Shown: piece after piece, positions 25,434 to 36,171 of the stretch | Layout of the letters: every line of letters begins with the position of its first letter | Numbering within the stretch: position 1 is the first letter of the stretch | NCBI RefSeq assembly: GCF_001723175.1 | Contig: NC_064651.1 | Location: forward strand, 1,054,001-1,118,000 | Direction of reading: 5' to 3' | DNA: 64,000 nucleotides | Source of the DNA: Penicillium oxalicum | Taxonomy: Eukaryota; Ascomycota; Eurotiomycetes; Eurotiales; Aspergillaceae | Position numbers and translations under genes: made by a program | Notes under the pieces: generated by a model | Seen by the model: only the letters and a program-made list of their open reading frames with translations | Told to the model about the DNA's origin: nothing | Database searches by the model: none

Positions 25434-26686
25434 TTATTTCAGGACTTGCACTATAGGCCACTTGATGTGACATTGCCAGTCGGTATCAAGGGTTTGAACA
25501 ATCTCACCAAGCACTACCCGCCCCCAGGGTCCGATACACCAATTCTGTCGGACATTATTGAGTAACACACAAAAATGCGCCAATATCACCAATGCAAAGG
25601 GCTCGCGATTTCTCAATTCGTCCAGGTAATCTCGCGGGGTGCGAATAGCCCACCCACCGACAAAAGTCAACGATCCGGGCTCCACATATGCGTAAGGGCC
25701 CAAAGACCTCAAGTGCTCTATCGCAAGCTTATACATCTCCCCTTTGTGGGCTGGCGACGCTCGACCGCACTGGAGATTGAGCTCTTCAAGATGATTCAAG
25801 GCCTCCGAGAGGTCGGAGGGCAGTGCACCCCCAATATCAGTGGTATCGAACAGAGGCCCAAAATTACTGTTGCGAAGAAAATCCGACGCATGATTGATAA
25901 TTGTTTGGACACCACGTGATAGCATCAATAGATCAACCAAGGCATTGACACTGGGTCCATCGTCGGGGCTGGAGCAGTTCAGAGCGCTCGCAAAGCTAAA
26001 CGCCACGGCAATACCTGCGAAGCTCATCATTGCCTTGGCATTAGACTCATCTATGCTCTGTAGTTGCTCGTGGAACAGGGCCAATGCTTCACTCTTGTGT
26101 GAGATGGCAAGATCGAGCCATTCCGCCTGGCGGCCGTCCTTTTGCAGGTGCACAAAATGGAGGGCAGACATGGCCAGAATCCCATGCATCAGAAATGGCG
26201 CGTGGAGCGCCTCTTCTAAGGTTGAGATCTGCCATACCCGTCTGGACTCCTCGTTCCGGGCACAAAGCTTGTGCGTGTGCATGATCCACTGGAGCTCCAA
26301 CGCCAAATGATCGAGATTGGGCGGTACGACTCTTGCCGGGGCCCGCGATGGAGGGTCATGCTCGGTCAATGACGGAGCTGACGGCTGTGGACTGGTATAC
26401 TCATTCGGCAAGTTCGTGGTCTGGGATGGAGTGGAAGAAGGCGTCCTCACTTTTCCCGGGTTTGACGAGAACACAAAAGGTGACAGCGCCACATAGACGC
26501 ATGCATCTTTGCGTTGCGTACAGTTGAGACACGCGGGCCGGGCCTCATCGCACTGATCCGGGTGGATCCTTTAGCAAATCAACTTTGAGTTCTCATTATA
26601 TACTGGGACAAGCTCACTTTCACCCTTCTTCTCTTGCAATTACTGCAGCCAGTGCGTGACTTCTGATGGGAGCGGCGAGTACGCAT
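25434..26686 (-). CDS. Short Zn2Cys6 transcription factor, Upc2-like
   Basis: Two exons (26686-26618 and 26552-25434) give 395 residues. The binuclear zinc cluster is at residues 14-41, with spacing C-x2-C-x6-C-x6-C-x2-C-x6-C; the 65-base intron falls just before its third cysteine. HQKSRTGCSNCKRRRVKCDE and the later block LDHLALELQWIMHTH resemble the Upc2/sterol-uptake-control group. After a Ser/Pro linker, residues from about 90 onward (LALELQWIMHTH onward, then MHGILAMSALH) match the fungal-specific regulatory domain of that group. The regulated genes are not evident from sequence. It ends tail-to-tail with RTA1 copy B, only 174 bases away. Confidence 0.85.
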
Positions 26687-27795
26687 CACGACTTCACATT
26701 CGTTTGCCTCTGGTGATCAATTCTGTGGCTGGGAGGAAATTCGTACTCGTGTTTGAGTATTTTCCGAGATACGAAGCAAGGAATTCTCAAAAGGTCGTGG
26801 TTTGACAAATCGAGCGAGAAGGAAAGGATAAGTACAGACGCCAGTGGCAGTCAAAGGTGGGCGACCCTCATGTCCGCTTCAGGAAGCTGACTCGAATACG
26901 AGACTAACCCCACTTATGAAAACGGGCCCATCAATCAAAGTCTTCGGGTGGGTCCAGCTCGAAGTTTAAATCACGCTAGCGACGTGATCGCTGAAGTGCA
27001 GAGACTGTTTGGAATCCAGAACGTTCATTTGTGGTCATCAAGATGCGATTCTGCTTATTGGGCTTCAACCCACTGGGTTTTGTTTTTTGGCTTTGAAAAG
27101 TTTGTCTCTCGCCATCGTCTCGATGTTGAATTTGCATATCCATTTTCAGTGATAGGGTGATTCACGAGCCTGTTGCTCAAACACGGAGCGGCGACTGGAA
27201 GAACATGGCCCATGAACCCAAAATGTGCCTCGTCAATGTCCAATGGCCTGGTGGGAATAAAGAGTAAGTTGAGAGGCAAATAGAGAACCTTCCTCCAATA
27301 CCCGTCGGAGAATCTTCCCAGTTCTTATCATCATTTCGCCCGGACCATGATGGAATTGCACCAGAGTTGGCCAATGCCTCGTTTAGTACTTTCACCCTAG
27401 CCATTACCTAGAGAAGAGTTGGCCTTGAATCCAGCCGTTTAAAGCCAAGCATGTTTAGTGTCACAGCCCTGCGGTATGCAGCCCTCGGCGAGCTTAGACT
27501 CATCGACGACAGCGACAGCGATCCAGGAAAAATCTACGATCACGAGAGCTTATATGGAAGGAACAATGTGGAATGGATCACAAAAGTCTGTCCTTTGAGC
27601 AGAGCTACCTTCCAGCTGTACTACCTCGTGCTCTCGAGTCCAGCTGTCCTGCTATCAGGACATATACCGCGGCAATGGGCCAAACCTTCCGGTTGCAGTC
27701 GCTGTCCTCTCTTTCCATCCTTCCTTGGAAGGGAAGACGCTTCATGGGAATGAGCGGACGAAGCGGCCAAGGTGACATCTATGAGCAGAGCGTAG
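26687..27795. other. Intergenic upstream of the Zn2Cys6 gene
   Basis: This 1.1 kb holds the zinc-cluster gene's promoter and the 3' side of the F-box-like gene. Open frames at 27451-27753 (plus) and 27177-27404 (minus) show no recognisable domain. Confidence 0.5.
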
Positions 27796-29548
27796 CTATG
27801 TCCCGGACCAAGGATTGTCATCATCAAACTGTGATGTAGTGTGATCGGCGCGGAGCACTTGTTTGCCCCGCGTCATGCTATCGTACTCTGGCCCCATGAT
27901 GGACTTTTCCAGCCAGGCTTCGCTGCTCAGATCACTGCTCAGCTCCAACGCGCCGTATCTGTCTGCTTTCATGAGCACGATGAACAGGTCTTTCAGGCCG
28001 TTTTCTCGCATTTGGCGCAGGTCTATGACGAAATTTGCAAGCAGGTTTTGCCTAGTGAAAGTTTCCGACGGGTCCTTTTGTCCTGGATCCAGCCAAAAGC
28101 TGCTATCATGGGGAACATGGCAGATGAGCGTCAACTGGAGTCGATGGAGCACAGCTCGTTGTTCCAGAAGGTGTAACACTGCAGTAAATGATCGACTGAG
28201 ACCCGACTCTATCTTGAGAGGGTTTTCTTTGTTGATTTTGCCACGTGGCCACGCTTGAAGCCTGCTGCTACCCAGTAGGAAAACTCTTGCTGGGAGCTGG
28301 ATAGTTAGTGTACGCAAGTGACTGATCGCAGCTGATGGTAATTTGCGAAGTAGTAGGGACCTATCCAACTTGTACTCGGGGCAAATCTCACTATTCAAGA
28401 TCACAAAATGGTTTTTCCTGTAGAACAGCTCGGTGGCTTGTTCATGTACTGCATGATTAACCAAAAACAGCGACATGGGAAAGCGCCAGCACTTGCAACG
28501 ACTTGCCATACGAGTGGTGTGATACCAAGGCTGCAGGTGTTCTGCAAGCCGTAGGGCCTCACAAGTTGCGCAGCGATAGAGATGAGCTTGGCGAGTGTTA
28601 GCAATGAACCGGGTGAATAAATCCCAACTCAACTTGGACGGAGCGATAAGGGCAGTTCGCTCCATGACCACCAGCTGGAACTCTTGTGGGAGATCGAGAT
28701 ATCGAAACCCTTCTGGAGGAGGGGCCGAGGGCTGTTGAGTCAAGCGGCGTCTGTCGGTGAGGTGATTTGCCAGATCTTGTGCGAGGTTGTACGGATCGAG
28801 GCCCATTTCAAGCCAGGGGCACAGGCCGGTTATGCGAACAGCTGCCTCTTTCATGACTGGTAGCTTTCTGATCAAATCGGTCGTTGGTGCCACCATGCGG
28901 ATGGTATCAAAATTGCACTTTAACGAGAACTTCAAGGTGTCCTCGCGTACTACCGTGTTCAAGAACGAGAAGATCTCGCGGCATCTGGAGAGAATGATGT
29001 CATCATAGTGAGGGCGAGTCCTGGTCGCAGGTGCTTCAACGTGCATGCAGCAACCTCCGACGTGTCTCCAAGGATCGTCACCAACGAGGCACAATGTATG
29101 GAAGCTGAGCCTCAAGGACGTGATGTATTTCAGATTGTCGGTCCCGATTTGCCGGAGTGATTTCAACGCCCATGGAAACACACAGGAGATCTGAAATCGA
29201 TTGCTGGAGTAGAACAGCTCGATTGCTTCTTGGGCGACCTTTTGGGACGTGCGAAAGATTTGCACAGGGGGGGAACTCGTAACCGTGATCGGACAGGAAG
29301 CAATCACAATCAAGCCCGGGAAGATGGCTGTTTTGAAGGCAGGCGCAGAGGATCTTGTCGTCGTAGCAAGAGGCTGCCTTGATGGCCCACTTCCGCTGGC
29401 TTGATGTCCAGACCTGTAAATACAGTGGGCAATTTCTCACCAGGCCGCTGAGCGTGTAGATTCGCCTGCGAATCTCAAGTGGCAAGTCGAGGAAGGTAGG
29501 GCGTGAAGGATTCAAAGTGATAACAGGATGAGACTCAACACTCGCCAT
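27796..29548 (-). pseudogene. F-box-like protein gene with a one-base frameshift
   Basis: Two overlapping frames together read as one protein of about 583 residues. The first runs from ATG 29548 and carries an F-box-like start, TFLDLPLEIRRRIYTL. The second carries the rest to the stop at 27796. They meet at a run of seven G on the plus strand (29267-29273, C on the coding strand); one base fewer would join them, and the total length is then divisible by three. Each half holds the same module: an LDLP helix, a Cys-x-Cys pair (CDCF; CKCW), and a block like QEAIELFYSSNRF or EQATELFYRKNHF. Such duplicated F-box/2EXR-like proteins are common and variable in filamentous fungi. A sequencing error, a recent lesion or a short unrecognised intron could each explain the break. 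Confidence 0.65.
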
Positions 29549-30308
29549 CTTTTTGTGTGGATTTGAAAATCCACAAGTCACTGGCGGTGGTGACAGGATG
29601 TGTGTTTTAGCACTTAGGTGTGGACTGAGAGATTGATCTCAAGAGGTATGAAAAAGGGCTGGAAAGTGTGAGTAGAGAAGAGAGGGTTGGAAAGTGAAAT
29701 CTGCGAGTCGATGGTGATGATCTCAGTGAGGACACCGAAAGGTTCTGCGAGAAGTGCGAAGAGGAAGTTATGAGCTTACAGATCGTGAGTCTATGACGGG
29801 CGATGAGCGATTCAGATGGCGCTGGTGGGACACAACAGGCATGGTCCTATCCTGTCCGCGCCGCTGCCGACGAGAATGAACATCGCTGGACCTTCACAGT
29901 GAGCCTCGCTGCAGGTGCGCCCGGGACCTTGGTCTCCAAGTTGGCTCGCATCCAGGCCAATTTCTCACGAGACCTGAAAGGAAGCCTCGACCATCAATCA
30001 GACCCGGAGGTTCTTTCGGCACTCATGGGAGACAAGACACGTGCCCGCAGGCGGTGGATGCAAAATACAGTCGCTCGACCACAACTACATCAAGATTCAT
30101 TACAAAGCGGCGATTGCGGGTTGTCTGAAGCATTGGTATTACCGGAAATCCTAGACCATGGTATCGCTAATTGACAAAGAAACACAGCCCGTGTGCAGAA
30201 CAAACAACCCGTAACAATAACGTTAAATTTTTTGGTAGCTGAGTCACTCCAATTTACATGGATGATGTGGCTCAACCTGAAGAAACCTCTTCACAAAAGA
30301 GAGAAAAT
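29549..30308. other. Intergenic between the F-box-like gene and L7
   Basis: This stretch holds the F-box-like gene's promoter and the L7 3' region. An open frame at 29803-30174 (plus, 123 codons) starts with ATG but has no recognisable domain and no clear promoter or splice context. Confidence 0.5.
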
Positions 30309-31584
30309 CTAGTTCATCTGGCGGATGAGAGCGTTGATGTTCTCCTCACGGTTACCAAGGTCACCACCCTCAACGTAGTGCTTGAACTTGCGGGTGCGGA
30401 AGCCACCAGTGGGGTTGGAGAGCTTGAAGGGCCACAGGAAGTTGTTGGCCTGCTTGAAGTTGGGGCCGACAGTGTAGATCTCGTGGATCAGATCCTCCAT
30501 ACAGACAATGCCGTACTTGCCAAGGTTCTCCTCGATGATCTGGTTGTCGGTGAGAGCAACACGCTGCTTGTCGACCTTACCGTAACCGCGCTTGTACAGA
30601 AGTTCGCGGACGGACTTCAGGTTGGGGTAACCGTAGGCAATGTAGGGGTTGACAATGGTCAACATCTCCTGGGTAGCCTTGGTCAGGCGGATGAAAGTAC
30701 CGCTGTTGATCTGGAGCAGACGGAGGAGCTGCAGAATCTTGCGGGGCTTGGGAGCGATCTTGTTGATACTGTGAAAGAAATTAGAGGCAACTCTTCCAAC
30801 GGGGTGGGTGACAATCATAAACGTACCCCTTGATACGGACAACGAAGACCAGCTTGGGCTCATCCTCAACGTAGAAGTTACCCTCCTGGCGGGCAACACG
30901 GGCCAGGCGGATCTTCTCACGCTCTGCGTCGCGGTACTCCTTGACGTAGGACTCAGCACGCTTGAAGATGACACCACGCTTCTCCTTGTTGGCCTGGTTG
31001 AGAAAATCCATGTTAGTCATAAATTCTGTGTTGCAAGCATGACATGACAAGTGCAGGTGGCATCAACAATATATCAGCCCCGAAAGATGGTTAACAGGCG
31101 ACAGCATTGACCAGTGGTCTAGTCGCGTGGTTGGTGTTTTCATCATTATGTTGTAGAAAGATGTGTACATGAGGTGTAGGCGAGAGAACGGAATTGTATG
31201 GGGTGACCAACCTTCTTCTTGGCCTCGACCTCAGCGCGGCGCTCAGCGCGGGCAGCCTCCTGGCTCTTGCGCTTCTTCAGGAGGGTCTCGGGGACGAGAA
31301 CCTGGTCCTGGGAGGGAACGGAGCTGGAGTTGGGGTTAGTATAGTGCGTCCAGGCGATCATGTATGACATGAGACAATCCGTCGAGTGTAAAGAACTGCA
31401 GCATTGTGCGCCACATTCTCAACTGGAGACGTAAATAGAACAAAAAAACTCGACGAATGATTTTGATCAGTGAGGGTCGTGGCACCGCCAAAGCATTGTC
31501 GTCCGTCCACGACTAATTGGCATTTTCCAGCGCAACTTTCGTGGCGGACTTCATTACTCAAATAGTAGCCAAGGCTAACCTCAT
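30309..31584 (-). CDS. rpl7: 60S ribosomal protein L7 (uL30)
   Basis: This is a structural protein of the large ribosomal subunit. Exons 31584-31580, 31323-31212, 30993-30827 and 30768-30309 give 247 residues, the normal length. Family blocks include [99 protein letters not shown] and [19 protein letters not shown]. The second and later exons are certain. The first exon is inferred as a 5-base exon (ATGAG) with donor GTTAGC, joining to give MSSVPSQDQ; a frame running upstream to an ATG at 31370 would instead give an odd N-terminus through what looks like intron. Codon use is strongly biased, as expected. The second intron contains a snoRNA. Confidence 0.92.
31064..31153 (-). ncRNA. Box C/D snoRNA in the second L7 intron (snR39 group)
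   Basis: On the L7 sense strand the intron holds a C box ATGATGA (31146-31140) and a D box CTGA (31077-31074), 73 bases end to end. They are closed by a terminal stem CAACA (31153-31149) with TGTTG (31068-31064). One base upstream of the D box is the 12-nt guide CCATCTTTCGGG, the exact complement of the conserved 25S/28S rRNA segment CCCGAAAGATGG. By the D-plus-five rule the modified base would be the G of CCCG. In yeast this rRNA segment is methylated by snR39b (G) and by snR39/snR59 (a nearby A), and snR39/snR59 themselves sit in introns of the L7 genes. The host gene is therefore conserved, although the predicted base matches snR39b. Confidence 0.85.
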
Positions 31585-32325
31585 CTGACAATACCCTAAA
31601 CCAAAGTTCAGGAATAATATGTTGACGCTCTTCGCTCCAAGTGGGCAATGACTGCTATTACAGCATCAAGAGCACCGAATGCGAAAGCTGACAACAATAT
31701 TTTTGGAAGAGAAGGTGCCGAAGCGCTTTCAACCTCAAAACTCCAGTCCTCATCCACTCGAATCAATCTCTTCGCGGCGCATAGCAAGTCTCCAAGGCTG
31801 ATAGAGCAGAAAGAGGACGCGGAAAGGATCGAGCTGGTGCCGAGCGGTGATTCGCAAAGACGAACGCGACCGCAGCATTTCCAGCGAGAGATGGACGACT
31901 ATACTGGAACCTCACAATCTCGATGAATTGCATCTGTCAGAAGGGCATCAAAGGGTGTCATACGTAGGAGTAGGGGCCATTTTGAAGATCCGGCAAGGTC
32001 GATTGTCGAAGGTTGTCGTGAAGGAACGAAGGAGAAAAAAGTTTCATGAACAAGAAAGGCGAATTCGCTTGTGTGGGTTATGGGTCCCGCTAGCCTATTT
32101 TGGCTTGGCCGTGGTCCACCCTTCGCCATGCCTTTCTGGGTCTCCTACCCTTATCTGCACGGAGCCCCGATAAGCGATAAGGGCTTCTTTCAGATCAGAT
32201 GACTTGTGTTATCCTCGGTCAAAGTACCTGGCCGTGGGTCCCATCAGCTGCGGAGACCTTTAGAGGGGCAGCGCAAGTCAACAAGATCAACGTTCCGCTC
32301 ACCCTCCTCCTCTACTCGTTTCATC
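31585..32325. promoter_or_regulatory. Divergent promoter region of rpl7 and snf8
   Basis: The 741 bases between the two start codons serve both genes. A tandem GATAAG pair (32169-32181) lies near snf8. No other element is certain. Confidence 0.5.
32169..32181 (+). promoter_or_regulatory. Tandem GATAAG pair
   Basis: GATAAGCGATAAG places two GATA-factor hexamers one base apart, about 145 bases before the snf8 ATG. Fungal GATA factors (nitrogen, iron) bind such sites; use here is unproven. Confidence 0.3.
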
Positions 32326-33174
32326 ATGTCTCGTCGCGGGGTTGGCCTGGGGGCGTTCGCCAACCGAACGCAAGCGACACAGTCTTTTGCTACTCATGGC
32401 GCCAACTTGCGCTCCTCGCATCTGGCATCACTCCAGACGCAGCTTTCTGTGTTCCAGTCTCTACTCCACACCTTTGCTCTGGAGCATAGCTCCACCATCA
32501 AGTCCAATCCCACTTTCCGGGCGGAGTTTGCACGCATGTGCAACACCATTGGTGTAGATCCTCTTGCTGCAAGTAACGTGAAAGGCAAGGATGGACGTCG
32601 TGGAATTGGTGAAGGTGGGAGCTTTTGGACGCAGATCATGGGTGGTGACATGAATGACTTCTACTTCGAGGTTGCGGTCCGCGTTGTGGAGTTATGTCGA
32701 GATACGAGGGATGAGAACGGTGGGTTAATCGGTGTTGAAGAGTGTCAAAAGAGAGTGCGCAAGGGAAAGGCCATCGGAAGTGGTCTTGAAGTATCAGAGT
32801 ATGACACGCCTGGAAAGACAACCAGCCAAGACGATCGGAAATTTGCTCACATCTCTCGCAGGGACGACATTCTTCGCGCAGTCCGGTCATTGGAGCCTCT
32901 CGGATCCGGTTTCTCCATCGTGCTCGTCGGCTCCAAAAAATATATCCGTTCAATTCCTAAGGAGCTCAACACCGATCAATCGACTGTCTTGGAAGTGATT
33001 CAAATGCTTGGTTTTGTGAGCGTGTCTATGTTGAAGCTTAATCTCAATTGGGAAAAGGCTAGAGCGCAAACAGTCATTGATGATCTTCTCGCCGATGGCC
33101 TTGTTTGGCTTGATGCTCAAGGGGCTGAAAATGAGTACTGGTCACCTCAGAATCTCTTGGATGATAGCGGTTGA
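32326..33174 (+). CDS. snf8: ESCRT-II subunit Snf8/Vps22
   Basis: Snf8 (Vps22, EAP30) is one of the three ESCRT-II proteins that sort ubiquitinated cargo into multivesicular endosomes. One uninterrupted exon gives 282 residues. It begins MSRRGVGLGAF, typical for the family, followed by an N-terminal helical region (LASLQTQLSVFQSLLHTFAL) and the block FWTQIMGGDMNDFYFEVAVR. The two C-terminal winged helices follow (DDILRAVRSLEPLGSGFSIV and the block ending DLLADGLVWLDAQ). An in-frame ATG far upstream exists, but the inner start matches the family. The gene is transcribed divergently from rpl7. Confidence 0.95.
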   Translation: MSRRGVGLGAFANRTQATQSFATHGANLRSSHLASLQTQLSVFQSLLHTFALEHSSTIKSNPTFRAEFARMCNTIGVDPLAASNVKGKDGRRGIGEGGSFWTQIMGGDMNDFYFEVAVRVVELCRDTRDENGGLIGVEECQKRVRKGKAIGSGLEVSEYDTPGKTTSQDDRKFAHISRRDDILRAVRSLEPLGSGFSIVLVGSKKYIRSIPKELNTDQSTVLEVIQMLGFVSVSMLKLNLNWEKARAQTVIDDLLADGLVWLDAQGAENEYWSPQNLLDDSG

Positions 33175-34927
33175 TCAGTTACACGTCCACAACTTGCCCA
33201 AAAACAGACGTGAGCTGTACAGCCCGGCGACAAGCAGAGTTTCAAAGGCAGTCTTACCAGCGACTTGCGACTGTCTATCTCATGACTCGGTTCCCGATTC
33301 ACTGTCCGTGATGCTCAGCCCTTCAGGGCCGATTGTCGAATGGACATTCAATTTCGGGTGCACACAGCTGTCCTCGGCTGCTCGGGATGTCTACACCAGT
33401 GGCAATCAGCGACAGACCGTTTGGCTGTTGCGGCTTTACATTTCCCCGACCTACGGCCATCACGAGACAGACCCTCTCTAGGCTCCGCTGGGGCTTCGCT
33501 GTACTTTTGCCACATGGCGTATCAGCGTAGCGTGTTGATATCGAAATTGACTTTCGATCTCTGCATTTGACTCTGAACAGGAAGTTCATTCTTGACCGCA
33601 AATGTTGTTTCGTCCTGCGCGGCTTTTGCTCCGCTAGGTGAACACAGGACTAACTCCATTCTCACTGGTTTGGATTCAGTGCTAAACTGATAATTGCAAT
33701 GAAATCCATTCCCTCGGTGTGGCAGGAAGTAAATCGGATTAACAACCTGCATTCCACCGTCCAAACCCTCCCGAAGTCCACTCCATGCCCCCCACCCCCC
33801 CATGATATATAGATATCCAGGCCATATGCACAATAGATGAATACAACCCTGTGCCGTACCTACGCCTAAACCTTTCGTTCGCTGTCTGGCAGTAAATAAT
33901 TCGGAGCAGATTTTGAGCATGTTTTTGAAGTAGCCGATTCGGATGCATCCCATCCGTGGGTAGGTGGGCGCGTTTGTGTAAGATTGAGGTAGTTCCATGA
34001 CTTAAGAGTCGAGCCATACCTACCTACCAGGTTGTCCCTAGATAGCCTGTAATTCATGAAGCCTGGAGATTGCAGTATAGGTCCGCGCGGTAATCCCTTT
34101 CAACGGAATAATTTTGCCCACTTAATAAGTCCGTTTCAAGATCTGTTTGGTACCTAAGTTACCCGTGGACTACACTTCAAAATTTAGAGGTAGCCCTAGG
34201 GTGCCGTTAGGTGAAACAGCCCGGGGCAGGAACCTGATGGCGGACGGGCACAGCATGGATATATAGATAAGCCTAGGTCACTCCGAGGAGACTGCTCAAG
34301 TATGACCCGAAGAATTTTTTTTATTTACTACACAGCATTACGATGGTCGCTCTGTCGCCAGTCCTCCACCTCTTTGTGGTAGCTTAGATACCCACTCTTG
34401 TGAGTGTTTGGGAGCAAGTTCCGATCAGCATAGTGACATGAGGATTTACCGTTTCTATGGCGTCGCTTGATTACTCCGTATTATTAGTATTTAACCCCGG
34501 TGAATGAGCCGCGGGCAGCCGAGGAAGAGATCCGACCTTTATCGATTGTGTTCCCTGTGTCTTTGCCATCGTGGGCCTCGGCGTCCCGCCCGGACCCGCG
34601 CCCGCCGCGCCATTGAAATTTTCATGAGGTCGAGTCTGAGTTCCATTGAATGAGATAACTAAGCGTACGTAGATCGCTAGAGTAATATCATGGACTAAGA
34701 TCCGATCAATAGGTAGAATACACATTGGTTGCGACTGCGCTGGGAAGCTTGGTCTTCTTCCAGTGGTGTAGTTGGATCCCATGAGGGCCCGGCGGAATAA
34801 TGAATTTTTCATCAATTGCATGATAAAATTCGTGAAAGCGGGAGGCTCATCGGGATCGTCTCTCGAGGCATGAAGTATTTCCCAGTTCGTTTATGTTTTG
34901 CCCAGCAGACACTGGCCGTTTCACACG
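33175..34927. other. Gene-free region, 1.75 kb, convergent
   Basis: The flanking genes converge on this region. The best open frame (33522-33998, minus) has no recognisable domain. Around 33990-34275 there are scattered TACCTA/TAGGTA-type hexamers without a regular period. I see no gene or RNA. Confidence 0.5.
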
Positions 34928-36171
34928 TTAGATGTGAATGACCTTCTCTACTCGCCGATTGCGGTTCACCACCAAGCGAAGCTGTCTCCCCTGCCATTCC
35001 GATGATGTTGCGGAACCTGCTCGGGGCTTGAAAACACCTTCGCGAAGTGATTCTGTGAAGAGCTCATAGGAGGGATAATCTGTATTCAATGTTAATTTTG
35101 GCTGAAAACCGGGTGAAAGAAATGTGAAAATGAGACTTACACCCATCGACAAAATGGTTGACCTGCTCCTCGGTCATTCCATTACCCTTTGCGGCGCGCA
35201 AGGTGCGCTCTTGTTCCTGTCGCCACTCATAAACGAACCTGAGGTCTTGTGCATCGCTATATACAGGCAATGCATGAGTTCGGTACAAAAGTCTTCCACG
35301 CCGGGCTCAGAAACTCACATGTGGATCAGCGCATCGAGTTTACTGTTTCGCCAGTCAGTCTCTGTACCCGAGAAAAAGCCAAGGATATTCTCATCTTTGA
35401 ACATACTCAGTCAGCACATCGTATCGTCTCAATGCTTCATTCACGGTCTGAATGTCCTCAAATTTCATGTGTCCTAGTCTTCCTTGATAGTTGCCGCTCT
35501 CCTTTTGCCGGACTGCGCTTTCCCACTTTGCGCGGAGAGTCTGTGTGTCGCAAGCTCGGAACCCGACACACCATCCTTCGAAAATGATCACCTTGACTTT
35601 CTTTTCATCATTGGCGTTGACGGTGGTCCATTGTGACTCGGGGACACGGTCACCCTGGCCAGAAAATGCAGATTTATCATACTGCGGGATCACCGTGGGC
35701 TGTTCCGCAGCGAGAGATGCGAAGACCTGCTCGCCGAGCGCAAGATCGTGTGTTGAGGGCTGGCCGCGGTGTTGGAGTAATGGGTTCGTTGGATGAGCTT
35801 TTGCGAGGGCGAGTTGATCAGCGTGGGTCAGATAGATGTCGTCCAGCGACAGTGTGACCACGGATAGCGAGTATGGCTCGGAACGAAGTATAGTCTGTAA
35901 TGTCGAGACCTGCACAATATAATTCAGTCGTTGGACCCGAGGAAGCAGGACCGCGGAGCTGTTCGTGCCTCGGGACTTCCGAGGCACAACCACAGGCCAG
36001 GCACTGCACAACGGAGCTACTTACTAACACGGTCTTGCCGGCGCCCTGCACTCCATTGAGGCCCAGAAAGAACGGCGGGGTATCAGATGGATGCTGTTCA
36101 GTGTGGATGCGCAGACGCTCCAACAGAAAAGGGATGCAATGCTTCGATTTGTCGTCCACAATTTCTAACAT
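34928..36171 (-). CDS. D-glycerate 3-kinase-like P-loop kinase (Tda10 type)
   Basis: Five exons (36171-36025, 35909-35407, 35342-35319, 35256-35141, 35079-34928) give 313 residues. The family is the P-loop kinase group that includes plant glycerate kinase and yeast Tda10 (YGR205W), which phosphorylates D-glycerate or an unknown small molecule. The P-loop GVQGAGKT is near residues 40-48, followed by LSLDDIYLTHADQ, a substrate/Mg site typical of the group. Then come YDKSAFSGQGDR, VIIFEGWCVGF, VYEWRQEQERTLRA and MTEEQVNHFVDGYYPSYEL. The third exon is only 24 bases and is supported by frame continuity on both sides. Splice sites are consensus. The C-terminus closes with the usual basic block NRNRRVEKVI. 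Confidence 0.88.

Noticed and set aside
27177..27404. Possible short-chain-dehydrogenase relic (MARVKVLNEALANSG)
   Set aside because: The opening residues vaguely recall fungal reductases, but no Gly-rich nucleotide-binding motif or later family block follows.
27451..27753. 100-codon plus-strand frame
   Set aside because: No recognisable domain; overlaps other short frames in the zinc-cluster gene's upstream region.
29803..30174. 123-codon plus-strand frame between the F-box-like gene and L7
   Set aside because: It has an ATG but no recognisable motif, no homolog I know and lies on the 3' side of L7; too weak to annotate.
31146..31370. L7 reading frame extended upstream to an ATG at 31370 ([12 protein letters not shown])
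   Set aside because: The extension runs through a typical intron 3' end (TACTAAC-like branch and CCAG acceptor) and does not match the conserved L7 N-terminus.
33522..33998. 158-codon minus-strand frame in the gene-free region after snf8
   Set aside because: No family match, unusual composition and overlap with other random frames.
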